From positions 171,481 to 191,743 of the forward strand of contig MNCI01028990.1 of assembly GCA_015680685.1 (NCBI GenBank): a stretch of 20,263 nt of DNA, written 5' to 3'. The notes beneath the pieces were generated by a model, which had not been told where the DNA came from, did no database searches, and saw only the letters and a list, made by a program, of their open reading frames with translations. Below, in pieces: positions 1-8,399 of this stretch. Source of the DNA: Gnetum montanum. Taxonomy: Eukaryota > Streptophyta > Gnetopsida > Gnetales > Gnetaceae. Made by a program: the position numbers and the translations under genes. Each line of letters opens with the position of its first letter. Positions within the stretch are counted from its first letter, which is position 1.

Positions 1-1360
1 ATTGGCTGAGTTGTGATATGGCTAATACGGATCTAGAGATATAATACTGGTGACTACCCAAGGTGTAGGGGTTAAGAGAAAATTGAAAAAATTGGACTAG
101 GATCCTTGTGACTAAGAGCAAACCTCTGGTAGCGATAAAATGAAAAAAGATAAGGAATAAGAGAGATGGAGAAAAAGAAACAACGAAAACGCTGATAAAA
201 TGGATGTCAGAGATGAAGATGAACAAAATAAAAGTTGATTGTGAAAATGTTTAAGGGAAAGAAATTAATTGATGCACCAAATAGGAATGCTAGTGGGTCC
301 TCCCCAAAGCAGGCTCATGCCCTTAATGCCCTAGCAGTCCCACATTCAAAGAGTCCGCAGGCTCTAGAAATATCATTTGGAAACAAGAGTTAAATTCTTA
401 ACCATAAGAATTTCCCAAAAAGAAAACAATGCATCAACCAAAATATGGACTATTGATATAATCAGCAATGAGGTGAAAAATGGAGAAAGAAGGATGGAAA
501 GAAGAGAATGGAATGGGGTCTCAAGAGCAAATTTGGCCTCAAACAATTCACATTTAGTGACTTCACATGAATACATTTAGCTAATCCATCCACTTGAGAT
601 AACAAGAATTCTCCTACCAAAAAGTTACCACCATTCCAAAGAAACAAGAAAGGAGAAAGTAGGAAGCGAGAGAGGGCCTTAGTTAGAGGAAACATGTTTA
701 TTTAGTTCCATAACCAGTGCTTGTAGCCCAGATGATTATTTCATCTAAGGGGTGTGCTTTGAATTCTCACTTTTTTTTTTGTGTTTTGTGTGAGAACCAC
801 ACCATGAAAAGACTTATTATTTTTATTAGCTTAGCTTCCTGATAATGGAGCAACATGGAAATGGTAAGGAAAACCCAAGAAGGAAACATCGAAGCACCCA
901 AGAGAATGGGCAGCACAAATGCATCAAGTTCCTTTGAAGTCACACCCTTTTCAGTCCTTGAATCCTTCCGTAGTTTGAGAAATGCCGAGTCACCAATTTG
1001 TTGATAGTTCTTATTATTTAAGTAAAGGGGACCATATAGTTCCAAGCCAAGAGAGACCATAGAAATTCATGGATGCATGGATGACATGGACTCATTGCTT
1101 ATTATATCAAAAGAACCATACCTTAGTATCAACATCATAACTCAAAGGTAAAAACCAAACATTAGCAATCAATAGAATATAGTTCATACCACCATTAGGA
1201 GCACTTATTAGGTGACAAAGCTTAACAAAACAAAATAAATAAATACACGAATAAACAAAAAAGTATGAACGATGTTGCAAAACAAAAATAGGAAAAGTTA
1301 AAGAAATGTGTTAAACAAAAATGTGTAAAAAAAAACTTAAAAAGGAACTGAGGGCCTTGA
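1..1360. other. Left flank, no recognised gene
   Basis: I see no recognisable gene, LTR or reverse transcriptase domain here. The stretch is A-rich on the plus strand, with a short poly(T) run near 771-780. A 97-codon open frame lies on the minus strand at 767-1060; it contains coherent-looking text such as GASMFPSWVFLTISM but I do not recognise a family. This stretch could be the 3' continuation of element B with its pol region deleted, or older DNA next to it. Which one cannot be decided because no second element B LTR is visible. Confidence 0.5.
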
Positions 1361-1428
1361 TTGATCAGCATAGGTGGCCATCTCCCCCATGACTGAGTTG
1401 AAAGGAGGATCCAAAATAATGAGTGAGG

Positions 1429-2778
1429 TCATCCTCTCTCCAATGTGTAATGTGCATTGACCATTCTAGATTCATGATAAGGGTTGGTCTGTTGCACATC
1501 AACTAGTATTCTCCTATCGGAGCATTTGTTTGAATCTTTTAAGAGTTCCCAACTTTCCCAAATTAATGTTTTCAGGTTAAGGGTTGGAAGTTGGTGACAC
1601 TCTTGCTCCAGTACATCTATGCTTTCTATGTGGATGCAAGTTGGTCCCCCAGTTAGTTCCATGCATGTTGGTGAGTTGCTCTCTTGATTAGCTATCAACC
1701 ACTGGGTGTCTTCTTGTTGTGTGGTTGCTACATATAGGCACTTGTGTATGTTAATTTCTTGGGCACACTGGTTTCATGTAGGTAATGTTGAACATTCTTG
1801 TACATAATCACACCCTGTATCACTGTATGTGATGCATGGAACTTTCTTCCTCTCGATCTTCCCAAAAGTGTTTTCCTTAGATATTTCCAGGGAAAGATCA
1901 CAGATTCCTAGGCATGCATTTATGGTACTTAGCCATGCCTTTCCCATTATTATTGGGAAGTTACCTTTGTCATTGTTTACTTGTATCACCAGGAAATCAG
2001 CTGGGTATGACCAACCACACATAGTGGTAACAATGTCCTCCACTAGTCCCAAGGGAACAATGATGGACTGGTTAGCTAGCTCTAAGAAAATATTACTCTT
2101 TTTTAGTAGAGGTAGGTTCCAGGCTTTATACATCTCTTGCGATATTGAGTTGACTCTAGAACCTATGTCCAGAAGAGCTTTACATGGTTCATTCCCAGTG
2201 ACATGGAGATAAATTAAAGGACTTCCAAGATTAGAGAATTTCCTGGGAAGGTGACCCTCGTTAATCCAGTCAGTGATGGTATGTGTTAACATAACCATGT
2301 GTGTTGAGCTCTATTTCTGATTTGAAGGGAGTTTTGAAGCCTTATTTGATGGAGAAGCATTTGGAGGCTTAATCGCTTGTGGTTGTGAGAGCTTGTTTGG
2401 ATTGTTGATTCTGAAAAAAGGTCTTCTCTTTGTACGATTGTCAGAACTAGCAGTGGGTTGAAGGTTTATAGCTCTTGTAGCATTGTGTTGTTGTGGTTAA
2501 GTGGGGAGTTTTCCTTGCATTACTGGAGCAGGTGGTAATGGAGCTATCGGTGTGAGAGTTGTGGATGGATTTGGAGGATGGTATGTTTGTGGGTTATCTC
2601 TCCTAGGAGAAGGAGTCCTATAATACTCCTGAGCTTGGTAGTGACATTGTGGTGTCACGTGACCAATAGAGTCATGTGGAGAGATTGGCTGCTGCACATA
2701 ATAGCCAATGAATTTGGTTGCCGGTAAGGGTACTGTTGCCTTGGTGGTGGAATCCCCCATGACTATGGGTATTGCCAC
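1429..2778 (-). pseudogene. Element B Pro-rich linker and retropepsin-like protease
   Basis: One reading frame runs from 2778 to 1429 with in-frame stops at about 2497, 2312 and 1774. The first part (2778-2497) is Pro/Gln/Ser-rich, a linker as found after gag nucleocapsid regions. The protease domain (about 2298-1774) carries the active-site stretch ALLDIGSRVNSIS at about 2149-2175, with the D-x-G of aspartic proteases kept (Asp codon 2167-2169). It continues with the plant gypsy pattern VPLGLVEDIV and later FPIIMGKAWL, corresponding to the usual ILGR-type motif. Retropepsins of this family cleave the element's own Gag-Pol. The tail (1698-1429) after the protease is not a recognised domain. 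No reverse transcriptase follows. The family call rests on motif order; the stops make it a pseudogene as read. Confidence 0.8.
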
Positions 2779-2848
2779 TGCTAGTTTTGCTCAATAGGCT
2801 GTGGTAGAGTTCCACTTGGATAATATGTTAAAAGTTGGTGGAACTGCC

Positions 2849-3280
2849 TCAGGTTACCTTGGGGATAAGGTAACCGTTGGATGCTTGCCGTTTGTTAAGT
2901 CGTGGGTTAAGTGCATACACCCCAGACTCTTGCAGATGTGAGATTATTGGGCAACATCCCTTAGGATGGTCATACTGGCATATTTCACATCCACCATCAT
3001 TATTCATATCAGAATCCACAACCTCTTCGATGATGGCTATTTTACCCTTACCTTTGTTACATGCCTGGTCCAAATCCCTCTTTTTCTTTTTGTCATAGTC
3101 ACTACCTCTCTCCTTAGACTCCTCTACGATTTTTAGAACGGTTTCAAATCTACTATCTAAGGAGTCCCACATTTGGTCTACCTTTTCCAACACTTTTGTT
3201 ATTAATTTTTGGAGTGGCCAGGTTTTCCTATAAACCATCTCTTCAAGTGGTGACTCTTCCTCCTCCTCACAGAATCTCAC
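2849..3280 (-). pseudogene. Element B gag, nucleocapsid part with zinc knuckle
   Basis: A 143-codon open stretch. Its first third has an acidic start followed by a helix-prone segment (WPLQKLITKVLEKVDQMW), then a Lys/Asp-rich charged run, then a zinc knuckle CEICQYDHPKGCC at 2951-2989. That spacing (C-x2-C-x3-H-x4-C) differs from the commonest C-x2-C-x4-H-x4-C but I believe it resembles the knuckles of Athila-type gags. All four metal ligands are present. Zinc knuckles in Gag bind the element's RNA for packaging. The next frame (2778 leftward) is offset by one base, so a frameshift lies between 2849 and 2778. The stretch is a relic fragment of a longer gag, not an independent gene. Confidence 0.75.
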
Positions 3281-3394
3281 TTCCCTTTTTCAAAGGGAAG
3301 GATTGCGGTTGTACTCTTTTGCACTTTCTCTCTTATGTAGCTTTCCTTCTTCATTTGCTACTTGCTCTAGAAATCTATGGATCTAATGGGACCT

Positions 3395-3907
3395 AAGCTC
3401 TGATAATCTCCCTAGGGAATACATTCCAAGGGTTATCCTGGTTTCATGCCTAAGTCCATCTATGAGATGGCGTAGTTGATCCTATTGCGAGTAACCATGG
3501 CCCGAGCAATGATGTAACAGTGCATAATATCAGCCCATGGCAGCATCCAAGGATTCATGATTTCTCTGCTTCCATCCTTGGATTTTTTTTCATAGGTTAG
3601 ACACTCAGGAGTATGTTTGATACTTATCATTAAATAGTTCTAGCATCGTACACCACCTCTAAATGGTTTTCGGTTCTAAGGATTGGTACTAGCTTTTCAC
3701 TTCCTTTACTAGTGTCCTTGGGAATAACTTTAGCTTTTGCCATTTGTTCTCAATGTTCTACAAGGCACATGCATCGTGAAATGCTTGTAAGTGTTTTTGA
3801 CAATTAGCGTTGTATCCCCCCTTAGATCGTGAGATGTTATTCATGTCTAACCTCTTGATCCTAATATCTTTTTGGTGCCTTGTAGGAATTCTTACAGCCT
3901 CCATGAT
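3395..3907 (-). pseudogene. Element B gag, capsid core (broken)
   Basis: Translating the minus strand gives a retrotransposon gag capsid pattern. One frame from about 3907 contains FPRTLVKEVKS, a stop, YQSLEPKTI, a stop, RWCTMLELFNDKY, matching the conserved plant gag pattern in which an L/P-rich helix is followed by W-Y and then W...F...F/Y. The stops sit where Trp codons would be expected. Further left, in another frame, DQLRHLIDGLRHETRITLGM (3395-3480) resembles the C-terminal capsid helix region. Capsid protein forms the virus-like particle in which reverse transcription takes place. At least one frameshift separates the two halves. The assignment rests on pattern recognition of the family, without a database search. 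Confidence 0.65.
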
Positions 3908-3909
3908 GT

Positions 3910-4859
3910 CTAACATGCTTTGGGTTGCAAGTAGGGGTTCTTCATGATCATTTGTTTCATAGTGTCTGTGATGTCTACGTGGTTCCCTACTCTCCCTTCT
4001 TCTATGCCATGATTCTCTAGAGTGCCCTCGTCCTCGCTCTCGACTCTCTCATTGAGGTTTCTCACTTTGCTTATCCTTATCCTTACGGTTAGGTTCCTTA
4101 TGACTGCATCTTGATACTGAAGGAGAGGGTGAATGTGATGATGAAGGTGAAGAAGAAGGAGAACCATTGCCATGATGATGTTTCCTACCTTCTCTTTGGT
4201 GGTCTCGGCCCCGTTCGTGATGACAATCAGAATGCTCGCCCTTATCATGTGTTTGTGTTTCCTCGTTGAATACTTGGTGTTCATGGGGATCAAAACCAAG
4301 GTTGTAAAATCGTGGAGTGAAGGTTTTGATACACCACCTTCTCACCATCGTTAGAAGGGGGAACATCGTTTTGTGGAGAACCTATTGAAATAGGTTCACC
4401 ACCCTTAATTTTGCTTAAGATGGGTGGAGTGTTATGGGGTTCTTTGCCCTTCAACGATCTATAGTATCTCTCCTGTTGCAAGTCCCTTTGACATTGTGCT
4501 TCTGTGGGATGGTAATCCCTTGTGTCAAAACTGCATGCAACATACTCTATGTATAACTGTGACATGCCTACTGACGTGAGAGCATGAAGAAGCATGTTGG
4601 GGATTGCTTGATTTGGAGGCAACACTATGTTACCCTCCAAGTCTCTCCAACATAGTCGTTCATCTTGATGGAGAATAAAGGGAAAGTCAGGTACATATTC
4701 ATCGTGATGAATATATACCACTCGGAACTATTGAGGAACTAGCGGATCTTGGTTACTTGTGTTGTGTCGTTGACTGTCTCCTGTGTTGGTCCTAGGTGGT
4801 GAAATGCTTTTGTGCAAAGAAGAAGACATTTTAGTCTTGTTCGGTGTGCTGTTTACCAT
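3910..4859 (-). pseudogene. Element B gag, N-terminal region
   Basis: The proposed start is the ATG at 4857-4859, about 100 bases after the primer-binding site, opening a frame that runs to 4290 with one in-frame stop (TAG) near 4728. Its early part is Ser/Thr/Asn-rich; I do not recognise a domain in the rest (for example QAIPNMLLHALTSVGMSQLY). The reading then passes into other frames: a very basic Ser/His/Arg-rich piece (4366-4049, with repeated SPS and HER/RKH runs) and a third frame (4299-3910). The overlaps show at least two frameshifts. Basic, low-complexity regions are common in Gag N-termini and may bind nucleic acid, which is inference. Capsid sequence follows directly to the left. 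Confidence 0.6.
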
Positions 4860-4958
4860 TATATTATTTTTTTCCTTTAATCAACCCTAAGGGTTCATTC
4901 TAGCTTCCCAACGATATGAATGATTTCCTATGTTCTACGTAGCGCACAAACAACTAAG

Positions 4959-4977
4959 TCTCCGACAACGGTGCCAA
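4959..4977 (-). promoter_or_regulatory. Element B primer-binding site
   Basis: On the minus strand the bases read TTGGCACCGTTGTCGGAGA, immediately after the LTR end CTCATCA. This closely matches the primer-binding site known for Athila/Tat elements (starting TGGCGCC and attributed to tRNA-Asp), where the 3' end of a host tRNA primes minus-strand DNA synthesis. It fixes the element orientation and the inner edge of the 5' LTR. Confidence 0.88.
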
Positions 4978-5523
4978 TGATGAGTGGTGAGGTACCCCTA
5001 CACTCAACCATACGAATACGAGTGTCTCACGTGCGATTCGGTCGAACTCCAAGGACTAAGTGCTTACGCGACCTAATGGAACACTGAAGGTTAATCAATC
5101 GCTATCTTCCCAAACTTACTTTTATTGTCATAGTTGTATGGTTAAATAAGCTTGAGGTATGTGATTTTTATATCTTTTCTCTTTTCAATGCCTTATGCTA
5201 CTGAGGAAGGGTGAAGAGACTAAGTGACTAACTTATATTAACTATTCACTAACTAAGTTCTAATCATCCTAGCACTAGTATCTATTCCCACTTATCGCAC
5301 ATACCCTGAACCAGTGCAACGCTCCTGGGATTACCAAATGCTACTTGTTACTGGGTTACCAAGCGTTACACACGTGCTCGAAGCGGTTGTACTAAATGCA
5401 CTTAACTAGGAGAGTCAAGGGTTGAGAGAGATTTAATTATCTAGGAAAGAAATTAACATTTAACAATAATTAAAACCTATTTAGCTTAGTCCACATGTTG
5501 TAAGGTTTATCAAAAAGTTTGTC

Positions 5524-5529
5524 TTTATT
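5524..5529 (-). terminator. Element B polyadenylation signal AATAAA
   Basis: The minus strand reads CAATAAAGAC, about 170 bases downstream of the TATA box within the LTR. This is the right place for the poly(A) signal that sets the end of R. AT-rich DNA gives chance matches, so the call relies on position. Confidence 0.5.
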
Positions 5530-5697
5530 GCCGTACACAAATGTGTGCTCAGGTACAATTTGTTCGAATAAAGATCCGTTCACTTTGAGACTCCTACTAT
5601 GGGCACATGGAAATTATTCTAACTCTGGAATGGTAAAACTGCTATAGTTTAGCTAAGGGTCTAAATCTAGATGTTTGAACAAGGGAAAGCCGTCTCT

Positions 5698-5705
5698 TAT
5701 TTATA
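5698..5705 (-). promoter_or_regulatory. Element B LTR TATA box
   Basis: The minus strand reads CCTATAAATAAGAGACGG, a strong plant TATA box (TATAAATA). RNA polymerase II transcription would start about 30 bases further left, near 5670. Transcription would run leftward through the primer-binding site into gag. Confidence 0.75.
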
Positions 5706-5720
5706 GGCATGATAGCGGGC

Positions 5721-5765
5721 TGCGATATCGTGTATGCGATATCGTAGGGGCAGATGTGATATTGC
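5721..5765 (-). repeat. Element B U3 direct repeats (TGCGATATCGT)
   Basis: TGCGATATCGT occurs exactly at 5721-5731 and 5735-5745, with a degenerate third copy TGTGATATTGC at 5755-5765. Each core is nearly palindromic (GCGATATCGC-like). The cluster lies 15-60 bases upstream of the TATA box, the usual place for LTR enhancer repeats. A transcription factor role is inferred from position only. Confidence 0.6.
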
Positions 5766-5774
5766 GGCTCATCA

Positions 5775-6243
5775 GATGTATTATTCATCTACTCAATAAT
5801 CTTGGTTAGTCTTTGAATCTTAGCCATAAGGTCTGAGTTTTCTGTCTTAAGATAAGAACATTTCAAAGCATGTAAGATATCTTGCATTTCAAGGCATAAA
5901 CTTTGAAAAGAAATAATTTCACTACAAGAAACTCATACCTTTTTGTAGAGGAGTTTTCATTCATTTTATGATGATCCTAATGACTACTTGTACTTTTCTT
6001 TTTGTCTAAATTTTGATGTATATTATTAGCCCTACAATCAAAATCTCTTCTAGAGGCTACATGACCTCCTATATTACCTATCAAACTAAAAGTAGAAGAA
6101 GGAATAAAAGACCTACCTTTACTAATGTGGCATAAGGATTAAATGTAGAAGTTGATGAAGCATATTAATCTATTTGTCCATTTGAGTTTGATGTTTTTTT
6201 TCTCTTTCATATTCATGTTAAGTTATCTATGTCAGATTACTGG
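5775..6243 (-). pseudogene. Copia-like relic: internal (gag-like) fragment
   Basis: This stretch lies between the putative primer-binding site at 6244-6255 and the outer edge of element B's LTR at 5774. Minus-strand translation gives only broken frames. The best is 5920-5792: EIISFQSLCLEMQDILHALK followed by KTENSDLMAKIQRLTKIIE and a stop, with Leu/Ile spaced as in a coiled coil. Similar coiled-coil tails occur in plant retroelement Gag or linker regions. A capsid domain and zinc knuckle are not visible, so there may be an internal deletion. The fragment stops exactly where element B starts, suggesting that B was inserted into it. Confidence 0.45.
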
Positions 6244-6255
6244 GATCTGATACCA
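6244..6255 (-). promoter_or_regulatory. Copia-type primer-binding site (iMet tRNA)
   Basis: The minus strand reads TGGTATCAGATC. Most plant Ty1/copia elements use TGGTATCAGAGC, complementary to the 3' end of initiator Met tRNA; eleven of twelve bases agree. It is followed at 6258 by TGATGATT, which would be the LTR inner edge two bases away. Confidence 0.65.
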
Positions 6256-6257
6256 CT

Positions 6258-7356
6258 TGATGATTAAAAACTTAGAAATAGGGATGAATAAGTTTCCAAT
6301 TTAAATTGTACCTACCATAAAAAAGCATAAAAGTTTACATGGTTCTCCATCTTGGGTACTTCCACACTAAGAGGGTAGAATTTGTGCACACCTTTCAACT
6401 TTGTTTCTCAATCAAATATGATTTGAAGGGCACCACACCTTGTGCAAGCTCTAAGCTCTACATTGGAGAGTTTCATTGTTGCAAAACCACTCAACCTTGC
6501 ACGATCCCAACATGCTTAGAATGTGGTTTCAATGATCCCATAACCTTTACAAAATTAAGCTATGCTTCAAAGTGTTTTGATACTACAAAACCACTTAACC
6601 CCACAAGGTCCCAACAAACTCAATGTGGATGCCTTCTTGTAAGAAGCACATCAACTTTGAAGTGCAATCAAGAAAAAGAAAAATACATAACAAAAGAATG
6701 TAACTAAAATTAAAAGTCCTTGTTGAAGATCAATTCAACATACAACCAATCAAATGATGTTACAATGAAGAATTAGAATACAAAAGCGTATATATGACAA
6801 TGATTGCTTTGATGTTAATAATGCTTGCTTAATTTCCAAGAATTTGGTATCTTTTTATAGACTCGAAGTTTTTGAAAAATCCTTAGAATTCATGTAATGG
6901 CTACCCAATGACTAATGTAGACATATCCTTCAAAGTTGGGACATCTACCTAAGAATGGACTCTATTCATGAGAGACGTCTTACTGGAAAATGGGATGTCT
7001 TTGGGGAGATGTCTTTTCTCGACTAGAGATGTCTATTGTTTCCAACAGATGTTTTTTCAATTCTTGGGCTCTAATTTCTAATACTTCCTCTTATCAATTT
7101 ATCTTTTGCTTAGTCCTTAGAGCATATTCATTTGGTTTGTAGACTTTAGTTTTAGTCCATGCTCATTCATGCTCTCATCTTGACTCATAGAGTCTTCACT
7201 TTGTCATCTCATTATAGATCTTGTTATGGGACATCTCCTTTGAGTGCTTGGTATCTCTTTGTGGTTTTCCTATTTATGTTCTATAATCAAATCATCCATA
7301 ACAAACACTCTATGTTCTCCATTTTCCTTAAGATTTTGACATACCAAGGGCCAACA
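6258..7356 (-). repeat. Putative 5' LTR of a copia-like relic
   Basis: The inner edge is set by the primer-binding site; on the minus strand the LTR would end AATCATCA. The proposed outer edge is GGCCAACA at 7349-7356, so the LTR would begin TGTTGGCCC, giving 1,099 bp. A TATA box on the minus strand (6852-6859) lies inside. A pair of related segments (6482-6527 and 6586-6631) is offset by 104 bases. The other LTR is not in the window, so the outer boundary is a guess from terminal bases only. Short plus-strand open frames here (6339-6707, 7159-7365) have no protein-like features. Confidence 0.45.
6852..6859 (-). promoter_or_regulatory. TATA box of the copia-like LTR
   Basis: The minus strand reads GTCTATAAAAAGATACC. 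It lies within the proposed LTR in the same orientation as the primer-binding site, consistent with a U3 promoter. The weak point is high AT content, which makes chance TATA matches common. Confidence 0.4.
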
Positions 7357-7762
7357 TGTTGTTGATTTATTCTTCTAGCATGTTATTCATTTGCATGACA
7401 TTATAATGAATAGTATTTTTGTTAACTATATGAATGCATTTAAATCAATATAGCTAGGGATGGATCAACGTAGCTATGTTAATGTAGTAGTCATAAATAG
7501 CTATAAATATGAACTCACCTACTACATTTATGGAATCCATTTTCATTAATTGTAGTGAAGCTCTATCAATTTATTTCTACAAGAGTTAGTATTAGTTAGT
7601 GATTGCTTGTAATGCTATTTGAACTAATTTTCTAGAGTCTTTATTAAATACTTTGTATGAATAGCAACAAAGATTATACTTCTTTGAATCCATTGTAGCA
7701 CTTTTACTTAACATATAATTTACTTCATATGTTTTTACTTTCACATGCATTTAGCTTAATAC

Positions 7763-7802
7763 TTACTTTCTCTTGTACTTAGTTACTTTCTCTTGTACTT
7801 AG
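7763..7802. repeat. 20-bp tandem duplication
   Basis: TTACTTTCTCTTGTACTTAG occurs twice back to back (7763-7782 and 7783-7802) with no mismatch. Identical copies in otherwise decayed DNA suggest a recent slippage duplication. Confidence 0.9.
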
Positions 7803-8104
7803 TTAATGATTTTCATACCATCACACAAGTAGATTTGGAATTATGAGCATAACCACTTTGAGCATAGCATATGTTCATTTGATAATCCAATAATGTTAAC
7901 ACTTTATATGCCCAAAAGCATTACATTTAGTAATCCCAACAATGAATATATGTGTTTATTACATGTATGGTAAGTGGGCCTATATAGTCATCACCCTAGA
8001 ATAAACTAGATATTTATTTTTATTATTCATTAGATTAAGTATATAAACTTTTATATTTTAATATTATTTTATTATGGCTATAAAACATCAATCCTCATAT
8101 GTGT

Positions 8105-8151
8105 CAACTACACTTACCCATATGAACTAATAACTACCATAAGTGTAGTTG
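8105..8151. repeat. Perfect 12-bp inverted repeat
   Basis: CAACTACACTTA at 8105-8116 is the exact reverse complement of TAAGTGTAGTTG at 8140-8151, with a 23-base spacer. It could fold as a hairpin or be the edge of a small degraded element. No function is implied. Confidence 0.85.
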
Positions 8152-8394
8152 GGAACATCACAATCTACTATCATTATTTAGTAATCTAGGAATCCCACTA
8201 GTTCATTTTATAGATTGTAATGAAGTCATGCATAATGCTCATGATTTTTATGATTAGGAATAGAGATTACATCATCACTCATCATTAGCATCATTTCTAG
8301 GAAATGGTTCTATTAGAGTGTGCATGGAAGCTTGAATTTTTTAACTTTAAATGACATCATATCAATGAGTTTTAATAATTTCTATAAGTTTAAT

Positions 8395-8399
8395 GCCAT
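8395..8399. repeat. Element A target-site duplication, left copy (GCCAT)
   Basis: GCCAT directly precedes the LTR edge TGGAACTAG. The same five bases follow the far LTR end at 20259-20263. A 5-bp duplication is the normal footprint of Ty3/gypsy integrase. Confidence 0.88.

Larger units (their letters stand above)
1361..5774 (-). mobile_element. Element B: partial Ty3/gypsy (Athila/Tat-like) retrotransposon
   Basis: This is a minus-strand LTR retrotransposon seen from its 5' LTR (4978-5774) through the primer-binding site (4959-4977), gag (about 4859-2849) and a Pro-rich linker plus protease frame (2778-1429). Coding sense becomes unclear below about 1361. Its composition is visibly less AT-rich than the DNA to its right, and CpG dinucleotides persist in its LTR, so it looks younger than element A. 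Gag is broken by several frameshifts and stops. No reverse transcriptase, RNase H or integrase appears before the window starts, so it is either truncated, internally deleted, or a gag-protease-only non-autonomous form. The 3' LTR is not in the window; the left boundary given is only where coding similarity fades. Confidence 0.8.
4978..5774 (-). repeat. Element B 5' LTR (797 bp)
   Basis: The plus strand begins TGATGAG and ends CTCATCA, a perfect 7-bp inverted terminal repeat with the TG...CA ends that integrase requires. The inner end abuts the primer-binding site. On the minus strand the LTR carries U3 direct repeats, a TATA box (5698-5705) and an AATAAA signal (5524-5529), in the right order for U3-R-U5; U3 is short, about 70 bases to the TATA box. 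A short direct repeat (GGATTACCAA at 5328 and GGGTTACCAA at 5353) lies in U5. CpG is far commoner here than in element A's LTRs. The matching 3' LTR lies outside the window. Confidence 0.85.
7357..8394. other. AT-rich spacer, no gene found
   Basis: No coding frame or LTR pair is supported. The stretch contains a 20-bp tandem duplication (7763-7802), a 12-bp perfect inverted repeat (8105-8151) and several TATA-like strings, for example GCTATAAATATGAAC near 7500 on the plus strand. It separates the copia-like relic from element A, and element A was inserted at its right edge. Confidence 0.6.

Noticed and set aside
373-695. Overlapping frames on both strands near 370-700
   Set aside because: They cover the same A/G-rich stretch in three frames, a sign of composition and not coding.
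771-790. Poly(T) run as the tail of a minus-strand retroposed sequence
   Set aside because: I could not find target duplications or a recognisable SINE or LINE body beside it.
1829-2212. 127-codon plus-strand open frame
   Set aside because: Exactly antisense to the element B protease, which has clear motifs on the minus strand.
6339-6707. 122-codon plus-strand frame, Cys- and Thr-rich
   Set aside because: It falls inside the putative copia-like LTR and its Cys spacing fits no known zinc or disulfide family.
7495-7520. Plus-strand TATA-like string GCTATAAATATGAAC as a host promoter
   Set aside because: No gene or LTR edge follows it, and TATA-like strings are frequent in this AT-rich DNA.
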